Below are positions 32,170-42,131 of a DNA stretch of 64,000 nt, piece by piece. A model generated the notes under the pieces. That model saw only the letters and a program-made list of their open reading frames with translations. It was not told the origin of the DNA and did not search any database. This DNA is from Chromatiaceae bacterium (GTDB lineage: Bacteria; Pseudomonadota; Gammaproteobacteria; Chromatiales; Chromatiaceae), in the NCBI GenBank assembly GCA_024235255.1, contig JACKMT010000001.1, positions 372,001-436,000 on the forward strand. Direction: 5' to 3'. Numbering within the stretch: the first letter of the stretch is position 1; every line of letters begins with the position of its first letter. The translations under genes and the position numbers were made by a program.

Positions 32170-33762
32170 ATGAAAAGCAGTATTATTTCGGTAGAAAAAA
32201 CAATTGTTCTCACCGCAGTTTTCTTTACTACAGTCTATAACCTGACTTTTTTCTCCAATGTACTGCGAGACTATCCGCTTTCGCTGGAAAACGCGGCATT
32301 CCTGTTCTCTCTGGCGTTGCTGCTTACCGGTGTGTTCATCATGCTTTTGTCGCTGGTCTGCTATCGAAACACCCTGAAGCTGGTGACGACACCGCTGTTT
32401 TTGATCACAGCTTTAGCCGCCTATTTCATGGATAGCTATAACGTCATTATCGATGTCGGCATGATCCGGAATATGGTCATGACCGATACAAATGAAGTGA
32501 TGGATCTGTTAACAGTCAAGATGTTCGGCTATTTTCTGCTGCTCGGTATTGCACCTGCACTGCTTGTCGGACGGCTCTCGTTCGCAAATCTTTCCTTGAA
32601 ATCGGCAGTGATTGCAAGACTGAAACTTGTGATCCCGGTTCTGGCCATTATCGTAGCGACAATTTTTGCATTTAGCAGCCACTACGCCTCATTTATCCGT
32701 GAGCACAAACCGCTGCGCTATTACACCAATCCCACAGGTTATATCTATGCTGTCAGCAAGTATGTTAACGGATTGTTCGAGAGCGAGCGGGAATCAGCAA
32801 AACCGATCGCGGAGGATGCACGGATTTCAGCCGCCGACACAGAGCGGGAATTGATAATTTTCGTGCTCGGGGAGACGGCCAGATACGACCGTTTCTCGGT
32901 AAACGGATATGGCCGTGAGACCAATCCGCTGTTAAAACGCGAAAATATAGTCAGTTTTAACAACGTATGGTCGTGCGGCACTTCGACAGCAGATTCCGTG
33001 CCCTGCATCTTCTCCGTCTACGGGCGTGAGGATTTCAGCGATGCCAAAGCCCAATCGGTCGAAAATGTACTTGATATTCTGCAAAATGCCGGTGTAAGCG
33101 TGCTCTGGAGAGACAACAACTCCTCATCCAAGGGAGTTGCGATTAGGGTGCCCTATGAAAGTTTCAAATCTGCCGACACCAATCCGGTATGCGACAGCGA
33201 GTGCCGGGATGAGGGGATGCTGGACGGACTGCAGGCGTTTATAGACAAACACGCCGCGGGCGACATCTTTATCGTGCTGCACCAGATGGGGAACCACGGA
33301 CCTGCCTACTACAAGCGCTACCCCCCCGCATTCGAGAAGTTCAAACCGACCTGCAAAACCAATCAGCTGGAAGATTGCAGCAAAGAGGAGATCGACAATG
33401 CATATGACAACGCGATCCTCTATACCGACTTTTTCCTGGCCAAAGTAATTGAACTATTGAAAGCGAACAGTAAGAAATTTGAAACCGCCATGTTCTACAT
33501 CAGCGATCACGGTGAATCTCTCGGAGAGGGGGGCGTCTATCTGCATGGCCTGCCCTATCTGCTGTCGCCTGAAACCCAGCGCCACGTCCCGGCAATTCTG
33601 TGGTTCGGCGAAAACAACAATGATGTGAATATCAGTGCACTGCGGCAGATCATCGGCAACAAATATTCGCACGACAACCTGTTCCACAGCATCCTCGGAC
33701 TACTGGAGATCGAGACCGGCGTTTACCGGAAAGAGATGGATATTGTGCACGCTGCAGAGTAG
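32170..33762 (+). CDS. eptA: Phosphoethanolamine transferase for lipid A (EptA-type)
   Basis: Transfers phosphoethanolamine to lipid A, lowering surface charge and raising resistance to cationic peptides. 530 residues from the ATG at 32170. Five N-terminal helices to about 190, then the alkaline-phosphatase-like periplasmic domain: FVLGETARYDRF (metal-binding Glu), the nucleophile Thr in WSCGTSTADSVPCIFS, MGNHGPAYYKRYP and YISDHGESLGEGGVYLHG (metal-binding Asp/His). Cysteines in CGT, PC, VCDSEC and TC fit the usual disulfides. It follows the regulator by 88 bp with its own plausible start. No PmrAB-type pair is adjacent; control by the upstream NtrC-type system is only a possibility. Confidence 0.93.
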   Translation: MKSSIISVEKTIVLTAVFFTTVYNLTFFSNVLRDYPLSLENAAFLFSLALLLTGVFIMLLSLVCYRNTLKLVTTPLFLITALAAYFMDSYNVIIDVGMIRNMVMTDTNEVMDLLTVKMFGYFLLLGIAPALLVGRLSFANLSLKSAVIARLKLVIPVLAIIVATIFAFSSHYASFIREHKPLRYYTNPTGYIYAVSKYVNGLFESERESAKPIAEDARISAADTERELIIFVLGETARYDRFSVNGYGRETNPLLKRENIVSFNNVWSCGTSTADSVPCIFSVYGREDFSDAKAQSVENVLDILQNAGVSVLWRDNNSSSKGVAIRVPYESFKSADTNPVCDSECRDEGMLDGLQAFIDKHAAGDIFIVLHQMGNHGPAYYKRYPPAFEKFKPTCKTNQLEDCSKEEIDNAYDNAILYTDFFLAKVIELLKANSKKFETAMFYISDHGESLGEGGVYLHGLPYLLSPETQRHVPAILWFGENNNDVNISALRQIIGNKYSHDNLFHSILGLLEIETGVYRKEMDIVHAAE

Positions 33763-33771
33763 CGATGAACC

Positions 33772-36459
33772 CTAAAGCGCCTCTTCGGCGGTCGGTGCAA
33801 CAAACTCCGGTGGCTTCACCACAAGCACTGAGCACGTCAGCTGCCGGGTGATCGCGGTAGCGGTGCTGTCGACAATAAAATCGGTAATGCCGGAGTGCGC
33901 CGCAGTGCCCACGACAACCAGATCTGCCTGCAGATCTTTGGCGAGCTTGACGATTTCATCCCGATGACTCCCTTTTACCATGTGGCATACCAGATTGAAT
34001 GCCCGGAGCAACCCGCTCTCCATTGACTCACGCTGCTCGGCAAGTATCGTCTCCAGCGCCTCACGGTTGCGTTTCAGCTCCTGATCCACATAGTTCTCGG
34101 CATCAAATTGAAACGGCGAAAAACCGCTTTGCAGATCCTGCTCGCCATAGGCCTCCCAGGCATGAATGACATGCAGTTCGGCAAACTGGGCGCTGGCCAG
34201 CCGCGCCGCGTGCTCCAGAATCTTGCGATTGATGCTGTATCTGTCGTCGCGCTGACCACCCGGCCTCTCATCCTGATAGAGGCACGCGCAGATGCGGCGA
34301 TGACGGTAAGGGCTCGGTGGTGTCGATCTGATCAAAAGCACCGGGCAGGGGCAGTTGTTCAGCAGACGCGTGTCATCGTTGCCAAACAGCCGCTGCTTCA
34401 ATCCGCTGCCTGATTCCGCCGGCTTCAACACCAGATCCTGGCCGCCGGTGAGCACCTCGCGAATGATCTCCCGATAGGGTCTGCCGAGCAGTATCTTGGT
34501 AGGGATCATCAAACCTTCACCATGTCCGACGACCAAAGCTTCGAGTCTGCGCCGGCTGCTCTCCACCATGCGATCCTCCAGTTCGTCAGGTGAAGAGATC
34601 CCCTCCTCGGCAGCTTCCACCGATTCGGTGAGCACCTCCACCACCGTCAGCGAGGCATGATTGTCTGTCGCTAAGGCAAAGGCGTAGCTCAGGAGCGAGG
34701 CCTCGTCACAGCCCGGCGTCAAAACCAACAGCATCTGCTGGTAGTCCGACCGATTTTCCAGCGCCTTCGGTTTTCTGCTGATTTTGTACTTGCCGCCGTC
34801 CTGGTCACGCCTGACCAACCGAACCACCGTATCCGCTGCAACACCTGATGCCTGTAAAACGTCCTGGGTGAGCTGCTGGCTGCTCTCCAGCGTCTCCGGA
34901 ATCGCGTAGCTAACGCCCATGGAGAGTAGCTTTTCGGCCATCCTGCTATCCCAGGCGCGCGCGAAAATATTCAGCGCCGGAAATGACTCGCGTACCGAAA
35001 CCACCGCCTGGCCGATACTCTCCATCTGATTCATCGCAAACACCACCAGTAGCGCATTCTCGGCACCGGCAGCCCGCAACACCTCTACTCTACTGGCATC
35101 GCCAAAGTAGACCGGGTAGTCGAGTGCCTGTGCTCTGGCCACCCGGACCGGATCGATCTCCAGTACCAGATAGGGTACTCTGGCTTTGGCCAACGTGCGG
35201 GCAAGGTAACTGCCGAAGCGGCCGAAACCGGCGACGATGACGTGATTGTGGGATTCGGGGATCGGCTTGCTTATCTTCTCCATGTACTGCACCGGCTTGT
35301 CCAGTGCTTTTCCGAGCCATGGGCTCAGCCTAACCAACAGCGGTGTTGCCGCCATACTCAGCGCAATGATCAGCAGCAGCAGCTGATAAAGCTCCCCGTC
35401 CATTAAGCCGGCCGTGTTGGCCAGACCGAACATGATGAAGCCGAATTCTCCCGCCTGGGCAAGCAGCAGCGCAGCTTGAACCGACTCGGCGAAGCTGCGC
35501 CCGGTCATCCGGCACAACCCCCACACCAGCATCGCCTTGATCAGTAACAGCCCGCCGACCAAGGCCGCCACCAGCAATCCCCGGGTCCCGATCAGACCGA
35601 AGTTGATCGACATGCCCACACTCATAAAAAAGAGTCCGAGCAGCAGACCGCGAAACGGTTGAATATCCGCCATCAGTTGGTGGCGATAACGGGAATCCGC
35701 CAGCAGCAGACCACCCAGGAAGGCGCCAAGCGCCATGGAGAGACCGGCCCAGCCGGTAAGCCATGCCGCACCCAGCACCAACAGAATGGCAGTGGCGGTG
35801 AATATCTCGGGATTTCTGCGACTGCCGGCAACCAGTTGGAGTAGCGGTCGAATAAGCAGGCGGCCCAGTATGAAGACGCCGATTATGATCCCGACCGATT
35901 CCAGTGCGGCCAACTCGACATCTTCAGTGAGGCTCAACTCGGGCGTTGCCAGCAGCGGCAGCAGTGCCATCATCGGGACAATGGCAAGATCCTGCAGCAG
36001 CAGGATAGCAAACGCGGTGCGGCCGTAACCCGTTCCCAGTTCGCCTTTATCGCTGAGTATCTGCAGACCGAAAGCGGTCGACGATAGCGCCAGTCCGAAA
36101 CCGATTATCAATGCGGTGCGTAGAGGCAACCCCAGCAGCATGGCGCCAAGGGTGAGCAGGGTACCGGTCACCAGCAGCTGTACCGTGCCGAGTCCGAAGA
36201 CGCTGCGCCGCATGATCCACAGGCGGGCCGGTTTCAGTTCGATGCCGATAATAAAGAGCAGAAACACGACGCCGAACTCGGCCAGGTGGCGTATCTCCTC
36301 CACCGCATCAATGAAGCCAAAGCCCCAGGGACCCACCGCCGCACCTGCGACGAGAAAACCGAGTACCGCACCCAGCCCCAGGCGCTGGAACAGCGGTACC
36401 GCCACAACCGCCGCAGCCAGCAGAATCAGAATATCGATGATGTAGTGTGTATCTGTCAT
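33772..36459 (-). CDS. CPA2 (Kef-type) cation:proton antiporter with TrkA-N and tandem Usp domains
   Basis: K+ or Na+/H+ antiporter in the inner membrane. The ATG at 36459 starts the first helix (MTDTHYIIDILILLA) and gives 895 residues; an upstream in-frame start would add a 44-residue arginine-rich segment with no membrane character. Twelve or so helices to about 385, then TrkA-N (about 405-520; VIVAGFGRFGSYLARTLAKARVPYLVLEID), then two Usp-like domains (about 600-740 and 755-880). The second ends in ADLVVVGTAAHSGITDFIVDSTATAITRQ and SVLVVKP, a good ATP-Usp tail. KefB/KefC carry only the TrkA-N part, so the tandem Usp tail suggests nucleotide- or stress-controlled gating. A stretch near 735-755 rich in Arg and Pro links the two Usp domains. 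Confidence 0.88.
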   Translation of the reverse strand: MTDTHYIIDILILLAAAVVAVPLFQRLGLGAVLGFLVAGAAVGPWGFGFIDAVEEIRHLAEFGVVFLLFIIGIELKPARLWIMRRSVFGLGTVQLLVTGTLLTLGAMLLGLPLRTALIIGFGLALSSTAFGLQILSDKGELGTGYGRTAFAILLLQDLAIVPMMALLPLLATPELSLTEDVELAALESVGIIIGVFILGRLLIRPLLQLVAGSRRNPEIFTATAILLVLGAAWLTGWAGLSMALGAFLGGLLLADSRYRHQLMADIQPFRGLLLGLFFMSVGMSINFGLIGTRGLLVAALVGGLLLIKAMLVWGLCRMTGRSFAESVQAALLLAQAGEFGFIMFGLANTAGLMDGELYQLLLLIIALSMAATPLLVRLSPWLGKALDKPVQYMEKISKPIPESHNHVIVAGFGRFGSYLARTLAKARVPYLVLEIDPVRVARAQALDYPVYFGDASRVEVLRAAGAENALLVVFAMNQMESIGQAVVSVRESFPALNIFARAWDSRMAEKLLSMGVSYAIPETLESSQQLTQDVLQASGVAADTVVRLVRRDQDGGKYKISRKPKALENRSDYQQMLLVLTPGCDEASLLSYAFALATDNHASLTVVEVLTESVEAAEEGISSPDELEDRMVESSRRRLEALVVGHGEGLMIPTKILLGRPYREIIREVLTGGQDLVLKPAESGSGLKQRLFGNDDTRLLNNCPCPVLLIRSTPPSPYRHRRICACLYQDERPGGQRDDRYSINRKILEHAARLASAQFAELHVIHAWEAYGEQDLQSGFSPFQFDAENYVDQELKRNREALETILAEQRESMESGLLRAFNLVCHMVKGSHRDEIVKLAKDLQADLVVVGTAAHSGITDFIVDSTATAITRQLTCSVLVVKPPEFVAPTAEEAL

Positions 36460-36789
36460 GGTTCGCGCAGCATTTGATCCTGCGATTGTACAGCTATCGT
36501 GAGTCCGTCGCTCCATTGCACCACAGTTTATCCTACGCCTGCATGCCCGGGCGCGACTGCTTCGTCGGCGAATCCGCGTGAAAACACACAAGCGTTACGT
36601 GATATGACATATCTTATTGTTTTAATTAATATTTCTTGATTTTGCTCAATTCTGAACCTAGCGCTCTTTGCGTATGATCCCGGCATCCTCGATTTGAGGG
36701 CAGTGCATTGAACAGGGTTCGGCGCGAACCAAACCAGCGGGACTTGGCGCCCGCTCTGCATGCAGCAGCATTAGACAAGGAGCTACCCC
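36460..36789. other. Divergent intergenic region before the TonB operon
   Basis: 330 bp. An AT-rich tract around 36600-36655 probably holds the promoters. I see no Fur-box-like sequence or riboswitch that I would defend, so the control of the uptake operon is unknown. Confidence 0.4.
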
Positions 36790-38895
36790 ATGAATTTCGA
36801 GCGTAACAAACAAGAGCCGGCTCGCCGTTTCCGTGTCGGGATACTGATTTTCTTGGCTGGCAATGGTATCGCGGTTGCCGAACAACCAGTGGACAGGATC
36901 AGTGTCACTGCCACTCGTATCGAACGGGCGACAAAAGAGGTGCCCAGCGCCATCAGCGTGATCGACAGCGACCAGATCGCCGGTGCCAGAATGATGAATA
37001 TCAAGGATGCCATCCAGGGCACGCCGGGTGTACTGATCGACTCCAAGAATGGCGGCTACGACGTGCGTCTGATCGTCCGCGGTGCCGGTCAGAAAGCCAA
37101 CTACGGCGTACGCGAGATCATGGTGCTGCGCGACGGCGTGCCGATGACCGATCCCGACAGCTTCTCCCGTTTCGACTACTTCGACACACAGGATGTGGAG
37201 CGCATCGAGATCACCAAGGGTCCGGGTTCGCTGTACGGCGCAGGCTCCGCCGGCGGCACGGTGCAGATCATCTCGAAATCGGTGTTCGATACCGACGACA
37301 ACCGTGTCAAGCTGGGATTCGGCAACTACGGTGCGCAGAACTTCCATCTCAGGCTGGCGGAAGATATTAACGACGCGAACGCCGTCGCTGTCACCGCGTC
37401 GCACCGGGCGCTGGAGAACGACTGGCGGCGCTGGAACGACTTCGACACCAACCAGCTTGGATTGAAACACGGCTTGATGCTGGCGGACGGCGCTACGCTG
37501 GAGACCGAACTGAGCTATTCGGAAGCCGACCTGCAGCTGCCCGGAACGATGAGCGAAGCGCAGTTCAGGGAGTTCCTGGATAGCGGCGAACAAACAGAGA
37601 CGCAGGATGCCTGGCAACACTCCGGGCGCTACTCCAGGATCTGGTTCTTCAATTCCAGGCTGGAGAAAGAGTACGGCAACCTGACCTTCAAGCCACGCCT
37701 CTACTACAACCACTGGACTCACTACCACCCGGTTACCGGCGCGATCAACGACAACGAGGCAGGTACCGACGTCTTCGGCACCGACCTCGAGTTCAGCTAC
37801 CGGCATCGGCTGCTCGGGGAGAGTACACTGGTGGCCGGTATAACGGCCCGCGTGGAAGATAGCGACGATGCCAGAAGGTATCAGTACCGGGACGTCCAGA
37901 CCATTCCGTTCGGTCCTCAGGCGGGCAGAATCACCGCCACTCTGTCCGATGCCAGGGGTGATCTGATGGAGACGCAAAGCGCCACAAACACCCTCTATGG
38001 CATCTACCTGCAGGAGTCAATCCAACCCTCCGACCGCTGGCTGGTAGACTTAAGTCTGCGCTACGACCGTACCAGCTTCGCTATCGACGGCAACGAGATC
38101 ACCGACTACGACTATGCAAGCGGTACATACGTTGCGGGAACCGGTCAATACAAGATCGACAAGCGCTTCGATCTCTACTCACCCCGTGTCGGTGTCAGTT
38201 ACGCACTATCCCCGGCACTGAGTCTGTTTGGCAGCATCGCCCGCTCCGACCAGGTGCCTTCCGAGAGCGAGATCAAAGAGAACCAGGCGCTGGATGCGTC
38301 CACCGCAACCAATTTCGAAATCGGCCTGAAGGGCCGCACCGGCCTCTGGTCTTTCGATACCTCCGTCTATTACATCAACGTCGAAGACGAGATCGTCCCC
38401 ACGCTGGTGGATGGCCAGACCAGATTCCAGAATGCAGGCCGAACCGAAAAGAGAGGATTTGAGTTCGGCGGCTACTACCAGTTGGTCGAGGGGCTCAGCC
38501 TGGGTGGCAGTTATGCATTCAGCGACTACGAATACGATGAGTTCATCGATGCGGGGAGCGACTATTCAGGCAATCAGATGCCCTATGTACCACGCCATCA
38601 GTACGCTCTGTTCGCAGATTACCGCCATCCCGGCGGATTCAAAGCGCGGCTGCAAACCAACTCCTGGGGTTCGTATTACATGGACCCGGCAAATACGGAA
38701 AAATATGGCGGCTACGACTTCGTGACCGACCTGTCGATGGGTTATGAAACCGGCCCGCACACCATCTCACTGCACGTCCAGAACCTGTTTGACAAACACT
38801 ATGCCACTGAAGTGAAGAAGGACACACGCGGCAAGCATTACTACTCCGCCGCTTCCCCGCTTGCCGCCATGCTGAACTACAACTTCGCATTCTGA
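36790..38895 (+). CDS. TonB-dependent outer-membrane receptor
   Basis: Imports a ligand across the outer membrane with energy from the TonB complex. 701 residues: signal peptide near IAVAEQ, TonB-box-like DRISVTAT (about 38-45), plug domain (EVPSAISVIDSDQI, GVLIDSKNGGYDVRLIVRGAGQ, ITKGPGSLYGAGSAGGTVQIISK; about 55-165), then a 22-strand barrel ending with the aromatic C-terminus YNFAF. First gene of a seven-gene operon that ends in its own tonB. The substrate could be a siderophore, heme, metal chelate or thiol compound; the barrel sequence gives no clear answer. Confidence 0.93.
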   Translation: MNFERNKQEPARRFRVGILIFLAGNGIAVAEQPVDRISVTATRIERATKEVPSAISVIDSDQIAGARMMNIKDAIQGTPGVLIDSKNGGYDVRLIVRGAGQKANYGVREIMVLRDGVPMTDPDSFSRFDYFDTQDVERIEITKGPGSLYGAGSAGGTVQIISKSVFDTDDNRVKLGFGNYGAQNFHLRLAEDINDANAVAVTASHRALENDWRRWNDFDTNQLGLKHGLMLADGATLETELSYSEADLQLPGTMSEAQFREFLDSGEQTETQDAWQHSGRYSRIWFFNSRLEKEYGNLTFKPRLYYNHWTHYHPVTGAINDNEAGTDVFGTDLEFSYRHRLLGESTLVAGITARVEDSDDARRYQYRDVQTIPFGPQAGRITATLSDARGDLMETQSATNTLYGIYLQESIQPSDRWLVDLSLRYDRTSFAIDGNEITDYDYASGTYVAGTGQYKIDKRFDLYSPRVGVSYALSPALSLFGSIARSDQVPSESEIKENQALDASTATNFEIGLKGRTGLWSFDTSVYYINVEDEIVPTLVDGQTRFQNAGRTEKRGFEFGGYYQLVEGLSLGGSYAFSDYEYDEFIDAGSDYSGNQMPYVPRHQYALFADYRHPGGFKARLQTNSWGSYYMDPANTEKYGGYDFVTDLSMGYETGPHTISLHVQNLFDKHYATEVKKDTRGKHYYSAASPLAAMLNYNFAF

Positions 38896-38906
38896 ACGGA
38901 GGAAGG

Positions 38907-39716
38907 ATGAACACTTATTGCCAGATCGCACTGGCAACGCTGCTGATGACGCTGCTGCAGTTGCCGCCGGCACAGGCACAAAACAGCAGTCAGGCGCAGG
39001 GTGAAGCTGTATCCGGAAAGTCAGGCGCAGCGCCCCAGCAGCACCGCCGCGGTGCGCAAAAATTCGTGTTGGAGAACAGCGAGGGCGCCAGCATACGCCT
39101 GTGGAAACCGGACCTTTCCACTGTGCCACTGGTCGCCGAGCACGGCAGCATCACCCTGCCCAACACCGGTATGGACAACTATCACGCGGTGGTTGTCGAG
39201 AGGGATTGGGGCGCTCTGAAAGAGGCGTTGATCCGCTACCAGTATATGCACGGCAAGCCCAGCGGCCACAGCACTCGCGAGCTGACTGCAGCGGAAAAAA
39301 CCAGCTTCGAGATCGTGCCTGACCCGGTTCCCAGAGAACACCAGCACTACCGCTCTGTCAGGAACTGGAACTTTCTGCTGCGCTTCCACGGCGCCCCGGC
39401 CGCAAATGTGGCGGTTGTGCTGGAGAGCTCCAACGGGACCTCGTTAAGCAGCATCAGCAACGCCGAGGGGAAGGTTTCACTGCTTATTCCCGATGACTTT
39501 TCCCATCGTGAAGCGCGTGGGCAGGACCAGCGCAGCGCCGAGTTCACTGTCAGCGCCGAACTAGCGGATGACAGCGTGACCTATCAAACCCAGCTCAGTG
39601 CTGAGTACCGGGTCGACCCAAGCCGCTGGCGGTCGTTGGGACTGGGCGTGTTCGTTACCGCTATCGGTTTGGCGGTTGGAGGTTTGCTCGGACACAAAGC
39701 CGTAAGGAGCAGCTGA
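38907..39716 (+). CDS. Periplasmic protein of the TonB operon, with C-terminal anchor
   Basis: 269 residues, not firmly recognised. Signal peptide (cleavage near PAQAQN), about 210 residues of periplasmic sequence that look like two beta-rich modules (KFVLENSEGASIRLWKPD and APAANVAVVLESSNGT with an NAEGKVSLLIPDD turn), then one membrane helix (VFVTAIGLAVGGLLGH). The second module resembles the Ig-like folds of DUF4198-type metal-uptake proteins. GGAGGAAGG precedes the ATG, 11 bp after the receptor stop, and its stop overlaps the next start by one base. It probably hands the ligand from receptor to inner-membrane partners; this is inference. Confidence 0.7.
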   Translation: MNTYCQIALATLLMTLLQLPPAQAQNSSQAQGEAVSGKSGAAPQQHRRGAQKFVLENSEGASIRLWKPDLSTVPLVAEHGSITLPNTGMDNYHAVVVERDWGALKEALIRYQYMHGKPSGHSTRELTAAEKTSFEIVPDPVPREHQHYRSVRNWNFLLRFHGAPAANVAVVLESSNGTSLSSISNAEGKVSLLIPDDFSHREARGQDQRSAEFTVSAELADDSVTYQTQLSAEYRVDPSRWRSLGLGVFVTAIGLAVGGLLGHKAVRSS

Positions 39717-40771
39717 TGAATCCGTTGAAGAATCTCTCCATAATACGCAAGTCGGTGCAGATCAGTGCTTTCATATTTTTTGTCTACGGCGGCACCCTGA
39801 CCGGTTTCTATCTGGCGGACAAGGTTTCCGGGGCACTGCCTGCACTGAGCTGTGCCTACGACATGCAGGGAGCGGATCTCTGTACGCTGATTCCGTTTCA
39901 GCATCAGATGGACCACCGGCTGGGGGAAGCGATCGCCGGCGGCGGCAATCTGATGATGGGCCTGATGCCGACTTTGATCACACTGGGCACCTTCCTGGTC
40001 CTGTTCGCTCTGCTCAACAAAGCTTTCTGCGGTTGGATCTGCCCATTGGGCACGTTTCAGGAACTGCTGCACAACCTGGGCCAGAAACTGGGATTGCAGC
40101 GTAGCGAGTCGCTCGCTCCGGCACTGGTCAAACGCATACGGCCGGTAAAGTGGTTGATCCTGTTGCTGTTGGTGTTCGGTTTTCCATTGTTGACCGGTAT
40201 TGGCTGGGTCAACCATGACCTGGGCGATCCCTTCTGCAAGATCTGCCCGAGCCGTATGCTGACCACGCTGGCCACCGGGGAGACCAGCGAGCTCTATCTG
40301 GACAGCTCAAGCAGCACCGCTCTGACGCTTTCACTGGTAGCAGACTTCCTGTTCGGCCTGACCATTGCGCTGGCGCTCAGCATACGCCAGCCTTTCTGTC
40401 GCATCTGCCCGATGCTGGCACTGCACGCGGTGTTCCGCAAGTTGGGTCTGCTGCGCCTGGTAAAAACCGCCACACCCGGTTGCGACAGATGTGGGTTGTG
40501 CGCCAAAGCCTGCCCGATGGATATCAGCGAGATCCACACCGAGATGCATAAAAAGGATGTCACCTTCGAGGATTGCACGCTGTGCGGCCGCTGCGTCGAG
40601 TTCTGCCCATACAAAAATGTACTGCAGTTAAAGTATGCCGGTCTCCCGGTTTTCAGAGCCGACCCAGCCTACTTCAAGCCGCGTAAAAAAGCGCAGCGAG
40701 AGTGGGAGGGATCCAACCTCCTTGCGCTGCTGAAAGGCAGCCGGAGAGTAGCGCGGGTGAAACAGCCATGA
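39716..40771 (+). CDS. Polyferredoxin-type membrane 4Fe-4S protein (NapH/CcoG-like)
   Basis: 351 residues. Four or five helices with cysteine motifs at membrane borders (FCGWICPLGTFQEL, DPFCKICPSRML, FCRICPMLALHAVF) and two C-terminal ferredoxin clusters (CDRCGLCAKACPMD and CTLCGRCVEFCPYK). The family passes electrons across or along the inner membrane. Its place between a TonB receptor and ExbBD suggests the imported ligand, or a metal it carries, is reduced on arrival. Starts inside the stop of the previous gene. Confidence 0.87.
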   Translation: MNPLKNLSIIRKSVQISAFIFFVYGGTLTGFYLADKVSGALPALSCAYDMQGADLCTLIPFQHQMDHRLGEAIAGGGNLMMGLMPTLITLGTFLVLFALLNKAFCGWICPLGTFQELLHNLGQKLGLQRSESLAPALVKRIRPVKWLILLLLVFGFPLLTGIGWVNHDLGDPFCKICPSRMLTTLATGETSELYLDSSSSTALTLSLVADFLFGLTIALALSIRQPFCRICPMLALHAVFRKLGLLRLVKTATPGCDRCGLCAKACPMDISEIHTEMHKKDVTFEDCTLCGRCVEFCPYKNVLQLKYAGLPVFRADPAYFKPRKKAQREWEGSNLLALLKGSRRVARVKQP

Positions 40772-41472
40772 CGCCGCTCGATCCGGTCACGCTCAGCTTC
40801 GGAGCCGCACTAATGCTCGGGTTAAGCTACGGCTCCGGCCCCTGCAACATCGCCTGCCTGCCCTATCTGGGACCGGTGTTGATGAACAGTAGCGAGGGAA
40901 TTCGCGGCGCCTGGCGCGCCCTGCTCCCCTTCTCTCTCGGCCGTCTGAGCGGTTACATACTGCTCGGTAGCGGTGCCGGTGCGCTGGGTTTGCTGGTGCA
41001 GGATTGGATCGCCCAACCCTGGGTGCACTGGCTGCTCGGCGGCGCGACCCTGCTGGTCGCCCTCTCGCTGCTCTGGCGGCAGCGCCGTGCCGCCGTATGT
41101 TGTCGACCTGCGCATAGGGAGGAGCCGGTTAACTTGGCAATAGTCGGCAATGCGGTCGCCCGCAAGGCAACCCTGCCGGGCGGTCTTTTTCTGATGGGAA
41201 CCGGCATGGCACTGAATCCCTGTGCACCTTTGACCACAGTGGTGCTGGCAGCAGCCACCAGCGCCAACGCCGCGGCGGGATTCTCGCTCGGTCTGGGTTT
41301 CGGTCTGGGTGCGGTCATTATTCCCGGTCTGATCTTCGCGCTTGGGGTGGCGCACTTCGGCAACCAGGTCCGACAGCACCTTTGGCAATGGCGGCGTGCG
41401 CTGGATAACGCCAGTGTCGGGCTGCTGTTGCTGCTCGGCACGGGCACCGCCTTGGGATGGATAACACCATGA
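40768..41472 (+). CDS. DsbD/TauE-SafE-like membrane protein with CxxxC motif
   Basis: 234 residues, six to seven helices. GPCNIACLP near the N-terminus is the CcdA/DsbD-like CxxxxC-type motif, and NPCAPL recurs in the second half, pointing to an internal duplication. The ATG at 40768 overlaps the previous stop by four bases (ATGA); an upstream in-frame start would overlap far more. Such proteins (sulfite exporter TauE/SafE or UreH-like annotation) carry either electrons to periplasmic thiols or metal ions. Paired here with a polyferredoxin in the same operon, an electron route is favoured. Confidence 0.75.
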   Translation: MTPLDPVTLSFGAALMLGLSYGSGPCNIACLPYLGPVLMNSSEGIRGAWRALLPFSLGRLSGYILLGSGAGALGLLVQDWIAQPWVHWLLGGATLLVALSLLWRQRRAAVCCRPAHREEPVNLAIVGNAVARKATLPGGLFLMGTGMALNPCAPLTTVVLAAATSANAAAGFSLGLGFGLGAVIIPGLIFALGVAHFGNQVRQHLWQWRRALDNASVGLLLLLGTGTALGWITP

Positions 41473-42131
41473 ACCTCATTGATCTGTTGCACAAAGGCGG
41501 ACCCATTGTTTGGGTGCTGGCCGCCTACTCGTCGATCGGCCTGGCCATCGTGATCGAGCGCTACTTCCTGCTCATCCGGCAGCGGCGACTACCACAGGAG
41601 TTAGCACACCAACTTAATCAGCTGCTGGAGCAACCCGATGCATGGCATCAGATCGCCAAGCTGAAAGGTCCTGAGGCAAATGTGATACGGGCTATCCTTG
41701 CGGCGGACCGGCAGGGGGTGAGAGACCTGAAGAGTGTCGGAGACAGGGTGACTGCACAGGAGCGGCAACGACTCGATTTCGGCCTGCCGACACTCGGAAT
41801 TCTCGGCAGCACCGCACCTCTGCTCGGCCTGCTCGGCACCATCACCGGCATGATCAAGGCATTCATGGTGATTGAAGCGGCAGGTGGGAAGGTGGACGCT
41901 CAGGCGCTGGCGGGCGGTATCTGGGAGGCAATGGTAACCACCGGTGTCGGTCTGGCGGTGGCCATCCCGTTGGTGATACTGCTCCATTTCCTGGAGGGAT
42001 CGATGGAGCGGCGCGGAGCGTCGATGCAACGCTGTGCCGCACTGCTGCTGGAAAGGCGGACAAGCAGCGATCCACAGGAAAGAGCCGCTCCGGTGCAGAT
42101 GCAGTGGGAGAGGTTGACCGATGGGCTCTGA
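41469..42131 (+). CDS. exbB: ExbB/TolQ-type proton-channel subunit
   Basis: 220 residues; ATG at 41469 overlaps the previous stop by four bases. Three helices (about 8-30, 118-140, 155-175) with the family stretch GILGSTAPLLGLLGTITGMIKAF and WEAMVTTGVGLAVAIPLVILLHF. Works with the next two genes to energise the outer-membrane receptor. Confidence 0.92.
   Translation: MNLIDLLHKGGPIVWVLAAYSSIGLAIVIERYFLLIRQRRLPQELAHQLNQLLEQPDAWHQIAKLKGPEANVIRAILAADRQGVRDLKSVGDRVTAQERQRLDFGLPTLGILGSTAPLLGLLGTITGMIKAFMVIEAAGGKVDAQALAGGIWEAMVTTGVGLAVAIPLVILLHFLEGSMERRGASMQRCAALLLERRTSSDPQERAAPVQMQWERLTDGL

Noticed and set aside
36460..36591. N-terminal extension of the Kef-type protein
   Set aside because: Arg-rich 44 residues before the first helix without family similarity; the internal ATG at 36459 fits better.
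36658..37977. 439-aa open frame antisense to the TonB receptor
   Set aside because: Shadow of a conserved receptor; Val/Gly/His-rich composition without domain.
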